From assembly GCA_965215775.1 (NCBI GenBank), contig CBDCEG010000016.1, positions 44,716 through 108,715 on the forward strand: 64,000 bases of DNA. The letters are read 5' to 3'. Under the pieces are notes generated by a model. It was not told the origin of the DNA, ran no database searches, and worked only from the letters and a program-made list of their open reading frames with translations. The DNA comes from CBDCEG01 sp965215775 (GTDB taxonomy: Bacteria; Pseudomonadota; Gammaproteobacteria; Cardiobacteriales; Ostreibacteriaceae). The translations under genes were made by a program, and so were the position numbers. Shown here piece by piece: positions 54,308-63,109 of the stretch (position 1 is its first letter; each line of letters opens with the position of its first letter).

Positions 54308-55966
54308 TTTAGATATTTATGTAGCTAACTATGATCAACAAAATAAAGTATGGATAAATGATGGGGTAGGTAATTTTGTTGCAAAGGATATTGCGGGAGA
54401 TTCAGGAAATAGCTTTGACACATCAATAGGAGATTTAAATAATGATGGTTATTTAGATATATATGTAGTCAGTGATGGTGGACAAAATAAAGTATGGATA
54501 AATGACGGAGCAGGTGATTTTACTGCGAAAGACATATCAGGAGATGTTGGTAATAGTCGTAAATCATCAATAGGAGATTTAAATAATGATGGCTATTTAG
54601 ATATATATGTAGTTAATTCTGGTGATCAACAAAATAAATTATGGATAAATGACGGAGTAGGTAACTTTGTTGCAAAGGATATTGTAGGAGATTTAGGTAG
54701 TAGTTTTGGTTTATCAACAGGAGACATCAATAATGATGGCTATTTAGATATCTATGTTGGTAATTATGGTCAACAAAATAAGTTATGGCTAAATGATGGA
54801 TTTGGTGATTTTGTTGCAGAGGATATAGCAGGAGATTTAGGAAATAGTATTGGGACATTAATGGTAGATTTAAATAACGATGGCAAATTAGATTTATACG
54901 TTTCAAATGGTGGGGGTACGCAAAATAAACTTTGGATAAATGGTTACAGTGATACAAAACCATATGTAGAGCAAAAAAATGCAATTAACTTTAGTAAACT
55001 GTTAGGTTTCAAAGAAGTATTGTCACAGAATAATGAGGGGACAGTATCTTATCAAGTGTCATCAGATGATGGAACAACTTGGAAATATTGGAATGGAACA
55101 GCTTGGACAGCGACAACTCAGTTAGATGGGGCAGAAACAACAAGTGCTACAGATATTAATACAAATATCAAAACACTAGCTACATCAGGCAAGTTCAAGT
55201 GGAGAGCATATTTGGAGTCAGATGGCAATCAAATAGTAGAGCTTGACCAAGTTGAATTGGATTACAATTATGCAACAGTAGAGCTTTTATCAGATACTTC
55301 AGAAAAAGAAGGGACAGCTTTAGTATCAGGTACAACAACGCCACAAATTTTTGTGAAAGGAGTTTTAACAGATGATGCAACTATAACTTTATCAGTTTCT
55401 GGAACGGCAATAGAAGGAAAAGATTATGATATTGATTCTAAAGTATCTATAACGGTTGTAGCGGGTGATTACTCAGCGGGTAAAGCTATTGATATACCAG
55501 GATTTGCTGTTATAGATGATAGTACTATTGAAGCGGATGAGACTCTAACATTCAAAATATCAAATGTAGTAGGTGGTGGAATAACAGTAGCAGATGCAAA
55601 TGGTGATAGCTCTGTAGATAAAGAACTAACTCACACTATATTAAATGATGATTCTGCAGAACTTTCAATAAAGGCAAATACTACTACAATAAATGAAAAC
55701 CCTATTGATAAAGGAGTATTTACCGTAAGCCTTGACAAGGTAACAACTAAAGATACAGTAATAAATTATTCAATAACAGGAACAACAAAGAATGGTAGTG
55801 ACTATACAAATTTAGCAGGAACAGTAACAATTTTAGCAGGAAAAACTACAGCAACAATTGATGTTGATACAGTTGATGATGTGTTGGTTGAGGGAGATGA
55901 GAAATTAATAATAACTATTGACTCAACAAATAATTCTAATGTGATAATTGATACAAATAATGCTAG

Positions 55967-57015
55967 TGTAATGGTCTAATTTTATGGAACACTTTTTAAG
56001 CGACATTTATCATTCTATTAAATTTTTCATTTGGTGTCATGTAATTTATTGCGGAATTTAACCTCTTATAATTATAAAAATATATATAACTATCTACTTC
56101 TTCAGTAACTTCTTGATGGTTTTTAAAACTTAAATAATTTAATCTTTCAGACTTTAGACTCCTAAAAAATCTTTCCATTACAGCATTATCCCAACAGTTT
56201 CCTTTTCTGCTAACACTCTTTGTTATATGCAAATTTTCACAATAATTAACAAATAAATTAGAAGTATATTGCACCCCACGATCTGAATGAAATAATAATT
56301 TACTTGTGTCTGGCTGTTTTCTTCTAATTGCGTTTTGAAGTGCTTTTTTTGCAAGTTTTGCATTCGGTTTTTGCGACAAACTCCAGCCCACAATTTCTTT
56401 TGTTGCAAGGTCAAGAACCGTCGCTAAATAGCTCCAGCCTTGATGATTTCGGATATAAGTTATATCGCCAACCCAATGTGTATTTGGTGTTTTTTGATTA
56501 AATTCTCTATTTAAAATATTATCAGAAATAATTTTAGACACTCGTTCTTTGGGGTAATAGTGTTTTTTTCTTGGTGTAATTGCTTGAATATTAGCAAGTT
56601 TCATCAATGACGCTACTTTAAAAATACCAATCTTAATACCGTAAAGTTGAAGTTCTTTTTGCATTCTTCTTTTCCCATAACTGTGTTTTGTTTCTATAGA
56701 AATTTTCTTTAATAAAGATATTATTTCAGAAGATTTTCTATTAATTTTCCTAGTGTTAGTTTTTCTATAAAATGTGTTTTTAGGAACTCCATAAGCAGTG
56801 CATAATTCAGTTATTGAGTAATTTTTATTTGCCATTTTTATTTTCATAATAACTTCGGTTTTTAGTTTTTTTGAATAAAAATGGCAGCAGCCTTTTTTAA
56901 AATTTCATTGTCTCTTTTTGCCCTCCAAAGCTGTTTCCTAAGGTCTTGAATTTCCTGTTGTTGAGCCGTCAACGCTCTTTTGCCATCTGGAGTTTTTCCG
57001 CCTAATTCATCAATA
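55967..57015 (-). mobile_element. IS3-family element A, truncated at its 5' (orfA) end
   Basis: The left end TGTAATGGTC matches that of element B, with the TG...CA termini of the IS3 family. On the minus strand it keeps a full orfB but only the last ~49 codons of orfA; it is cut at 57015, where element B begins. It replaces the 3' end of the FG-GAP gene. Confidence 0.9.
55996..56847 (-). CDS. IS3-family transposase OrfB (element A)
   Basis: 283 aa integrase-core protein with DDE motifs: D in HWVGDITYI, D in HSDRGVQYTS, E in NAVMERFFRSLKSE. It is nearly identical to the OrfB of element B. Expression normally needs a -1 frameshift from orfA, whose start is lost here, so this copy is probably dead although its frame is open. 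Confidence 0.9.
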   Translation of the reverse strand: MKIKMANKNYSITELCTAYGVPKNTFYRKTNTRKINRKSSEIISLLKKISIETKHSYGKRRMQKELQLYGIKIGIFKVASLMKLANIQAITPRKKHYYPKERVSKIISDNILNREFNQKTPNTHWVGDITYIRNHQGWSYLATVLDLATKEIVGWSLSQKPNAKLAKKALQNAIRRKQPDTSKLLFHSDRGVQYTSNLFVNYCENLHITKSVSRKGNCWDNAVMERFFRSLKSERLNYLSFKNHQEVTEEVDSYIYFYNYKRLNSAINYMTPNEKFNRMINVA

Positions 57016-57044
57016 TGTAATGGTCTAATTTTATGGAACACTTT

Positions 57045-57896
57045 TTAAGCGACATTTATCATTCTATTAAATTTTTCATTTGGTGTCATGTAATTTATTG
57101 CGGAATTTAACCTCTTATAATTATAAAAATATATATAACTATCTACTTCTTCAGTAACTTCTTGATGACTTTTAAAACTTAAATAATTTAATCTTTCAGA
57201 CTTTAGACTCCTAAAAAACCTTTCCATTACAGCATTATCCCAACAGTTTCCTTTTCTGCTAACACTCTTTGTTATATGCAAATTTACACAAAAATCAACA
57301 AATAAATTAGACGTATATTGCACGCCACGATCTGAGTGAAATAATAATTTGCTTGTATCTGGATGTTTTCTTCTAATTGCGTTTTGAAGTGCTTTTTTTG
57401 CAAGTTTTGCATTCGGTTTTTGCGACAAACTCCAGCCCACAATTTCTTTTGTTGCAAGGTCAAGAACCGTCGCTAAATAGCTCCAGCCTTGATGATTTCG
57501 GATATAAGTTATATCGCCAACCCAATGTGTATTTGGTGTTTTTTGATTAAATTCTCTATTTAAAATATTATCAGAAATAATTTTAGACACTCGTTCTTTG
57601 GGGTAATAGTGTTTTTTTCTTGGTGTAATTGCTTGAATATTAGCAAGTTTCATCAATGAAGCTACTTTAAAAATACCAATCTTAATACCGTAAAGTTGGA
57701 GTTCTTTTTGCATTCTTCTTTTCCCATAACTGTGTTTTGTTTCTATAGAAATTTTCTTTAATAAAGATATTATTTCAGAAGATTTTCTATTAATTTTCCT
57801 AGTGTTAGTCTTTTTATAAAATGTATTTTTAGGAACCCCATAAGCAGTGCATAATTCAGTTATTGAGTAATTTTTATTTGCCATTTTTATTTTCAT
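57045..57896 (-). CDS. IS3-family transposase OrfB (element B)
   Basis: 283 aa with HTH_21-like and rve domains; DDE residues in HWVGDITYI, HSDRGVQYTS and NAVMERFFRSLKSE. It lies in the -1 frame relative to orfA. A slippery A_AAA_AAC at 57920-57914 (minus strand), just before the orfA stop, should yield the OrfAB fusion transposase. Confidence 0.94.
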   Translation of the reverse strand: MKIKMANKNYSITELCTAYGVPKNTFYKKTNTRKINRKSSEIISLLKKISIETKHSYGKRRMQKELQLYGIKIGIFKVASLMKLANIQAITPRKKHYYPKERVSKIISDNILNREFNQKTPNTHWVGDITYIRNHQGWSYLATVLDLATKEIVGWSLSQKPNAKLAKKALQNAIRRKHPDTSKLLFHSDRGVQYTSNLFVDFCVNLHITKSVSRKGNCWDNAVMERFFRSLKSERLNYLSFKSHQEVTEEVDSYIYFYNYKRLNSAINYMTPNEKFNRMINVA

Positions 57897-57910
57897 AATA
57901 ACTTCAGTTT

Positions 57911-58216
57911 TTAGTTTTTTTGAATAAAAATGGCAGCAGCCTTTTTTAAAATTTCATTGTCTCTTTTAGCCCTCCAAAGCTGTTTCCTAAGGTCTTGAAT
58001 CTCCTGCTGCTGAGCTGTCAACGCTCTTTTGCCATCTGGAGTTTTCCCACCTAATTCGTCAATATATTGTTTTTTCCAACGCGCAACAGCTGATTTTCCT
58101 GCACCAGAAATTTCTTGAATTTGACTATTTGTATAATTTTCATGCACCATAAGCTTTGCATAATCAAGCTTTTGCTCTACAGTCCAAGTTTTTCTTTGTT
58201 TGTTAATTTTTGACAT
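57911..58216 (-). CDS. IS3-family OrfA (element B)
   Basis: 101 aa with an HTH_Tnp_1 domain (QKLDYAKLMVHENYTNSQIQ, SAVARWKKQYIDELGG) and a C-terminal leucine-zipper-like helix (EIQDLRKQLWRAKRDNEILKKA). It ends at the frameshift site, where a classical A_AAA_AAC heptamer sits one codon before the stop. AGAGGAAAAAAT precedes the ATG. Confidence 0.92.
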   Translation of the reverse strand: MSKINKQRKTWTVEQKLDYAKLMVHENYTNSQIQEISGAGKSAVARWKKQYIDELGGKTPDGKRALTAQQQEIQDLRKQLWRAKRDNEILKKAAAIFIQKN

Positions 58217-58280
58217 AATTTTTTCCTCTTAAAAGTGTATTATAGGCTAAAAATCTGTCCCATAAAACTGAACCACTTCA

Positions 58281-58886
58281 CCTTCCCAGTGTCCAACTTC
58301 TTTTCTAAGCTCAATATTTTGCGGTCTTTCATCAATCATTCTACGATCTTTTATTTGATATTTTTCCTTTCTATTATGTTGATATTTCTTACCTTTTCTT
58401 CTGAAATACATCTTAACTAATTTTGGGTGATACTTATAAACAAATTGATAAATAGTCTCGTGGCAAATCGATTCTTGCGCCTCCTCTCGCCACTTTCCAG
58501 AAATTTGTTCTGGCGACCAATGTTGCTCTATTTTTATCAAAATATATTTCTCTAAAATACTATCAGGTAATATCCTAACATGCTTATTTGCAATAGATTT
58601 CCTCTTGGAAACTTTCTCCCATGCCTCTTCACCAACAAAGGTTTCTGCGTTTTTATTATTTTTTATGCAGCGGTATATTGTAGTCTTATTTTTGCCTAGT
58701 TTTATCGCTATTTCACAAGGATTATAATTCTCCTCAAGCAATGTTTCAATTTTTGTCATATCAGTTCTGGTTAATTGTGTGTATTTTTTCATAATGTTAT
58801 TATCTTAGTTAATAAAAATAAAAATAACTAGTTCCAAATTAAAACCTAAAAATAAAATTTAGTTGCACTTCGGTTTAGAAACCAGG
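58281..58886 (-). pseudogene. IS30-family element copy 5 (subtype B), truncated
   Basis: Only the 5' 606 bp remain on the minus strand: the outer end CCTGGTTTCTAAACCG and the first 170 transposase codons (58792-58281). It is cut in GHWEG, just before catalytic D172, where IS3 element B begins; an open frame runs on 11 codons into the IS3 end. It shares the subtype B variants VGEEAW, NRKEKYQ and LRKEVGH with copy 2. Its outer end abuts the broken gshB. Confidence 0.92.
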
Positions 58887-59554
58887 ATTCAACATATATT
58901 TTGGAAATGGCAGAGAAAAATGGCACGATAATTGTTAATAGTCCAAGTGCATTAAGGAAAGTTAATGAAAAATTCTTTATTAACTATTTTCCAGAATGCA
59001 CCCCAAAAACAATGGTCTCAAGGAATTTAGAAGATATTAGAAGATTTATCAATAAATATAATAATGCTGTGCTAAAACCAATGGACGGAATGGGCGGAAG
59101 CGGAATATTTAAAGTCTCCAAAGATGACCCTAATTTAAATGTTATTTTAGAAACTCTAGGTGATTTTGGCAAAAATACAATAATGGCACAGGAATATATT
59201 GACGATGTTACATTAGGAGATAAACGAATATTATTAGTAGATGGAGAGCCAGCAACTCACGGGCTTGCAAGAATTCCTCAAGGAAATGAATTTAGAGCAA
59301 ATATTGCAGCAGGAGGAAAAGGAGTTGTTGAAAAACTTACCAAAAGAGATTTATGGATCTGTGAACAAATTAAACCAACCTTAAAAGAATTAGGTTTATT
59401 GTTTGTGGGAATAGATGTTATTGCAGGTTTTATGACTGAAATTAATGTAACTAGCCCAACTTGTATAAGAGAAATTGAAGCAGAAACTGATAACCAAATA
59501 GCCAGAAAATTAATATCAGTGATTGAAGATAATATTTCTAAAAGGAATAACTAA
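58887..59554 (+). pseudogene. gshB: Glutathione synthetase, 5'-truncated by IS30
   Basis: The frame is open from the IS junction (first native residues STYILE) to the stop, about 222 codons. By comparison with E. coli GshB (316 aa) it begins near residue 98, so the N-terminal substrate domain and the RKDPPFD motif are gone. The ATP-grasp part is well kept: VLKPMDGMGGSGIF, GDKRILLVDGEP, ARIPQGNEFRANIAAGG, INVTSPTCIREIEAE. An in-frame ATG at 58904 could start a 217-aa fragment, but loss of activity is likely. The missing 5' part is not seen elsewhere in this window. A terminator follows. Confidence 0.88.
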
Positions 59555-59557
59555 CAA

Positions 59558-59590
59558 AAAAAGGGTAGCTTTTCAGCTACCCTTTTTTAT
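59558..59590 (+). terminator. Terminator after gshB
   Basis: An 11-bp stem AAAGGGTAGCT with AGCTACCCTTT and a TTTC loop, flanked by A and T runs on both sides. It can act in both directions, between gshB (plus) and the TolC-like gene (minus). Confidence 0.9.
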
Positions 59591-59666
59591 TTGCTTGGAT
59601 TATCTAAACTCCAAACATTGGTTTTTGTTAGTTTCTAATTTAACTTACTACAAAACTAATTTTCTC

Positions 59667-61208
59667 TTAAAGCTTCTGGTTAGCAATAATTCTTTTTAGA
59701 ACAGCCTTTGGATCTTGCATTTTTGCATCTCTTGTTGTTAGCTCTGCACCAAGTTCACTTAAATTATGTGAAGATACACTTTTATTCATCGGGAATAGTC
59801 CTAAAGTTTTATACAAATTAGACTTTGCATCTTGTAAATCTGCAAACATTAATGCACTAGAATAGTGTGATTTTAAAGCTTTCATTTGTGCGCTTATCAA
59901 ATCAACACTTGCTGCAATTCCCACACTAGCTTCTCGTTTCTTGCTTAAAGCTAATTTTCTATGTGTATTAGATAGCTTATATGCAAATTTATAGCTTGAT
60001 AATAAATTATTATATTTATCTATTGAAACATGTAAGCTTGCAAGCATATTCATCATAACAGCCAATCTATTTGAATTCGATGTAAGTATTTTTGATTTTC
60101 CTAATCTTTTAACTGATGGATATTTAACTAATTTAAATAAGTCAAATGCAAAATTTATTGCCCAAGTTTGGTAAGTTGAATTAACTAAAAAACTATTATT
60201 ACTATAGTGTGCTGATAGAGTTGGTTTTAGGCTAGGCATTAATGCAAGTAGATCTTTTTTGGCTTCTTTTGATGTAATTAAAACATTATAATCAGTTAAA
60301 TGAAGGTCATGCGAATGTTCAAACATAAATCTTTCTAGTTTCTCAGCACTGACTTCATTCACATTTACACTATGTAAGCTTGTTGATTTTGGTTTTACAA
60401 CCTTAAATGGAATTCCAGGTTTTATGTTAATTAATGTATTTAATTCTTGAATAGTATTATTTGCATTTCTATCTAATTCTGCGACTTCTTTTTGTGTTCT
60501 TAATAAACTTCTTTTATTTTTTAAAAGTTGTAAAGCTTCTTGTGAGCCAACATATTTCAGAGATTTATCAATTTTAAATAGTTGGTGGTCTATTTTAGAA
60601 TTTAGTCCTACAATTCCTTTAACCACTTCTTTTGAAGCAATAGCACGCCAATATGAATAACGCACATCTCTGATTATTCTTTCTATTGCTTGTTGTTTTT
60701 TTATTTTTGTTACTTGGATTTTATTTTTTTGAATTTCAACTCTTGCAATACCAACTGCTAGATCTAAAATATCCCAAGAAAAGTCCATATTTGCAGCTTT
60801 AACATCTTTGTTTGAAGAATTATAACTATCTCCTGTCGTCCCTGTTGCTAAGTTTCTAGAAAATGATGCAGAGTCATTATTCCTTCGGCTATAGCCTGCT
60901 TTTACCATTAATTCTGGTAACAAATTTACTCTTTCTATATCTAGCTGACCAGATTCTACCGCGATTTCCATTTGTTTTATGCGTTCATCCAAATTATAAA
61001 GCAAAGCTCTTGCCATTGATTCGCCAAGTGTTATTTTTTGATTTGCTTTAAAGTCTGGTTGGTCTTTAAAAAAGTTTTGTTGTGTTTTTGTAACTCGTGC
61101 GTTTAGTTCTTCATTTGTTAATTGTTTTGTGGTGCCACAGGCAGACAAAAAAGTAACTAATGACATTGCACAAACTAGTTTTGTCTTCTTGAATTTTTCA
61201 AAAATCAT
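59667..61208 (-). CDS. TolC-family outer-membrane lipoprotein 2
   Basis: 513 aa. The lipoprotein signal ends FLSAC (Cys ~24). It then has the OEP/TolC pattern: TLGESMARALLYNLDERIKQMEIAVESG, LLPELMVKAGYS, long amphipathic helices and two beta-strand regions (for example SAHYSNNSFLVNSTY). It is a paralogue of the 599-aa protein 25 bp upstream, with the same block order. TolC proteins form the outer-membrane channel of type I secretion or efflux systems. The inner-membrane ABC and adaptor genes are not in view. Confidence 0.85.
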   Translation of the reverse strand: MIFEKFKKTKLVCAMSLVTFLSACGTTKQLTNEELNARVTKTQQNFFKDQPDFKANQKITLGESMARALLYNLDERIKQMEIAVESGQLDIERVNLLPELMVKAGYSRRNNDSASFSRNLATGTTGDSYNSSNKDVKAANMDFSWDILDLAVGIARVEIQKNKIQVTKIKKQQAIERIIRDVRYSYWRAIASKEVVKGIVGLNSKIDHQLFKIDKSLKYVGSQEALQLLKNKRSLLRTQKEVAELDRNANNTIQELNTLINIKPGIPFKVVKPKSTSLHSVNVNEVSAEKLERFMFEHSHDLHLTDYNVLITSKEAKKDLLALMPSLKPTLSAHYSNNSFLVNSTYQTWAINFAFDLFKLVKYPSVKRLGKSKILTSNSNRLAVMMNMLASLHVSIDKYNNLLSSYKFAYKLSNTHRKLALSKKREASVGIAASVDLISAQMKALKSHYSSALMFADLQDAKSNLYKTLGLFPMNKSVSSHNLSELGAELTTRDAKMQDPKAVLKRIIANQKL

Positions 61209-61233
61209 ATTTGACCTCTATTTATATTTTGCG

Positions 61234-63033
61234 TTACTTATCTGTAAAACTCATTGTGCTTTGCTCTTTATCTAAAAGAGTGTAGCCTGCATTTTTTTGT
61301 TCTTTATAAGTCTTTGAAGTTATTTCTTTATCAAATTTTTCTAAAGTTATTGCTTTTGCACTTTTGTTAATTTTTGCTTTCGCTTTAACTTTAGTTTGCA
61401 TTTTAATTGCTTTTTTAGAAGTTTGAGAAACATTTGAGCAGCTAACATTTGCTGTTTGTTTTAAGTATTTATTAAAGTTACGCATTTGATTTACTCTTCT
61501 TTTTATATCTACTTTCAAATTCTTCAAAGCTTGAGTTGCTTCTGACTTATTCATTTTGGCAGATAACATTGTCAAGTTAACAGGTGAGCTTATTTCTTCA
61601 CCCAAACTAACATAAACTCGTCCCAAAGCATTTTGTAAATCAGCATATAAAATATGGTCTGAAATATGTGTTTGAATTGAGTTTAATCTAGAAATTATAA
61701 CTTCTATATTTCTTTTAACTTCTCTTTCTGAAAGTCCATTTGCACGAGCTTCGTCTTTTTGGTGTTTTAGAATTTTGAAGTTTACATTTTTAAGTTTTGT
61801 TGAGTATTTCATCTCTCTATAAATTGAATTATAGTCTGCAATTGATACATGAAGTTGCGTTAATGCAGCCAAACTAAAGGCTAATCTGCGTTGTTCTTCT
61901 AATGCTAATCTTGCATTTGCAGCTCTTTTGTGAGCTGGATATTTGAACAAATTAAATATATTAAAATTAACACTTAAACCAAGCTGGCTAAATTTATTAT
62001 TTACTGCAAAAGAGTTATTTGTATAGTTATGTGAAAAATCAATTCCAACTCCTGGAAGCATTGATATAAGAACTTTTTTCAATTCTTTTTGGCGAATTCT
62101 AACATTATAGTCTGAAATTCTAAGCTCTGGTCTTGATAATAATGTTCTTCTTTCTAAACTTTCAATAAAGCTTTCATTTGAACAAAGCTTATATTTACTT
62201 GAATTTGAAATCCTAAGTCTTGCCAAAGATGGTTTATGCTTTGCAACTATATGTAACTTTTTACCTGGTTTTATATTTATCAAAGCAGCTAATTTATAAG
62301 GTGATTTCTCTATATTTCTTTTAAGTTGTAAAAGCTTTTGTAGAGTTTCAAGTAGCTCTGCTTGTGATTGTAATGCTAGCGTTGGAAACTCTCTTTCTAA
62401 TTTAGATATTTGTGATAATGCTATTTTTGTATCTTTTATCACCGAATTAACATCTGATAAAGCATGCTGGCCTGCATAAGCTTGCCAAAATGCTAATCTA
62501 ACATCTGAAATTATATTCTGCATCGTTTGACGACGGCGTTCTTGAGCAATTAATACATTATCAGATTGTTGTTGTGATTTAAGATAAGCTTGTCCAAAAT
62601 CCAAAATATTCCAAGTTAAACCTAAACTCGCTGTAGTTAACTTTTTGTCCGTTGAGGTTGAAGCATCAGCTGACACTGTATTTGTTATAAGGTTTTTACT
62701 ATATGAAGCTGATTGTTTGCTTCGCACACTATAACCTGCTTTTGCAGTTAATTGTGGTAACATTTCCAAATTCTCAACGCTTAGCTGACCTAATTCAACT
62801 GCCTGCTCCATTGCCTTTGTGCGAACATCCATGTTAAATAACAAAGCTCGTGCTATCGCATCTGGAAGCGTTAACTTCATTCCAACTAAGTCGGGCTGGT
62901 TCTTTTCCAATAGACTTAAATTCTTTGTTATTATCTTATTTCTAGCATCTTTATCCAAAACTGAGTTTGTCGCACAGCCAGATAAAACCAAAGCACCTAG
63001 TGCAAGAGGATATATTATTTTATTTTTAATCAT
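61234..63033 (-). CDS. TolC-family outer-membrane lipoprotein 1, with basic C-terminal tail
   Basis: 599 aa. The lipobox is LSGC (Cys ~19). The TolC/OEP core is seen as TLPDAIARALLFNMDVRTKAMEQAVELG, MLPQLTAKAGYSVRSK, LTWNILDFGQAYLKSQQQSDN and RLAFWQAYAG. After the core (~residue 525) a Lys/Ala-rich tail (KTKVKAKAKINKSAKAIT) adds ~70 residues. It lies 76 bp after the Gly-rich gene and 25 bp before its paralogue, so the three are probably one operon. Confidence 0.85.
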   Translation of the reverse strand: MIKNKIIYPLALGALVLSGCATNSVLDKDARNKIITKNLSLLEKNQPDLVGMKLTLPDAIARALLFNMDVRTKAMEQAVELGQLSVENLEMLPQLTAKAGYSVRSKQSASYSKNLITNTVSADASTSTDKKLTTASLGLTWNILDFGQAYLKSQQQSDNVLIAQERRRQTMQNIISDVRLAFWQAYAGQHALSDVNSVIKDTKIALSQISKLEREFPTLALQSQAELLETLQKLLQLKRNIEKSPYKLAALINIKPGKKLHIVAKHKPSLARLRISNSSKYKLCSNESFIESLERRTLLSRPELRISDYNVRIRQKELKKVLISMLPGVGIDFSHNYTNNSFAVNNKFSQLGLSVNFNIFNLFKYPAHKRAANARLALEEQRRLAFSLAALTQLHVSIADYNSIYREMKYSTKLKNVNFKILKHQKDEARANGLSEREVKRNIEVIISRLNSIQTHISDHILYADLQNALGRVYVSLGEEISSPVNLTMLSAKMNKSEATQALKNLKVDIKRRVNQMRNFNKYLKQTANVSCSNVSQTSKKAIKMQTKVKAKAKINKSAKAITLEKFDKEITSKTYKEQKNAGYTLLDKEQSTMSFTDK

Positions 63034-63109
63034 TACTTAAACCTTTCTTTGTTAATTGTTAAATTTTAATGTCACTGTATTTATCATAATCAATACTACA
63101 AGCTAATAA

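Larger units (their letters stand above)
50516..55966 (+). pseudogene. Large secreted cadherin / FG-GAP / Calx-beta repeat protein, multiply broken
   Basis: The remaining coding DNA (50516-53238 plus 54311-55966) encodes about 1,450 residues. Module 1: cadherin-like domain (PPTDIILDG, TVDENRLIGS), then seven FG-GAP/VCBS repeats of ~48 residues (pattern DGDGxLDIYVxNxxGQQNxLWINDG) with Ca-binding Asp loops, then a WNGTAW linker domain. Module 2 (from ~52369) repeats the same order with seven more FG-GAP units. Two Calx-beta domains follow. Damage: no 5' end (cut at IS30 copy 3), an ~11-bp deletion frameshift at ~50980-51010 relative to module 2, IS30 copy 4 inside repeat 3 of module 2, and a 3' cut by an IS3 element. 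A large calcium-binding surface or secreted adhesin in origin. Confidence 0.85.
57016..58280 (-). mobile_element. IS3-family element B (complete)
   Basis: 1265 bp. The ends TGTAATGGTCTAATTTTATG and (reverse complement of the other side) TGAAGTGGTTCAGTTTTATG form ~25-bp imperfect inverted repeats with TG/CA termini. It encodes orfA and orfB on the minus strand. No target duplication is visible: its left flank is truncated element A and its right flank is truncated IS30 copy 5, so flanking DNA has been deleted. Confidence 0.92.

Noticed and set aside
51050..54960. Regular ~145-bp DNA repeats that might suggest a tandem-repeat locus or CRISPR
   Set aside because: They are protein-coding FG-GAP repeats with drifting third positions and no conserved repeat-spacer pattern.
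58247..58792. A 181-aa transposase as an intact gene
   Set aside because: Only 170 codons are IS30; the last 11 are read from the end of the adjacent IS3 element, and the catalytic core is missing.
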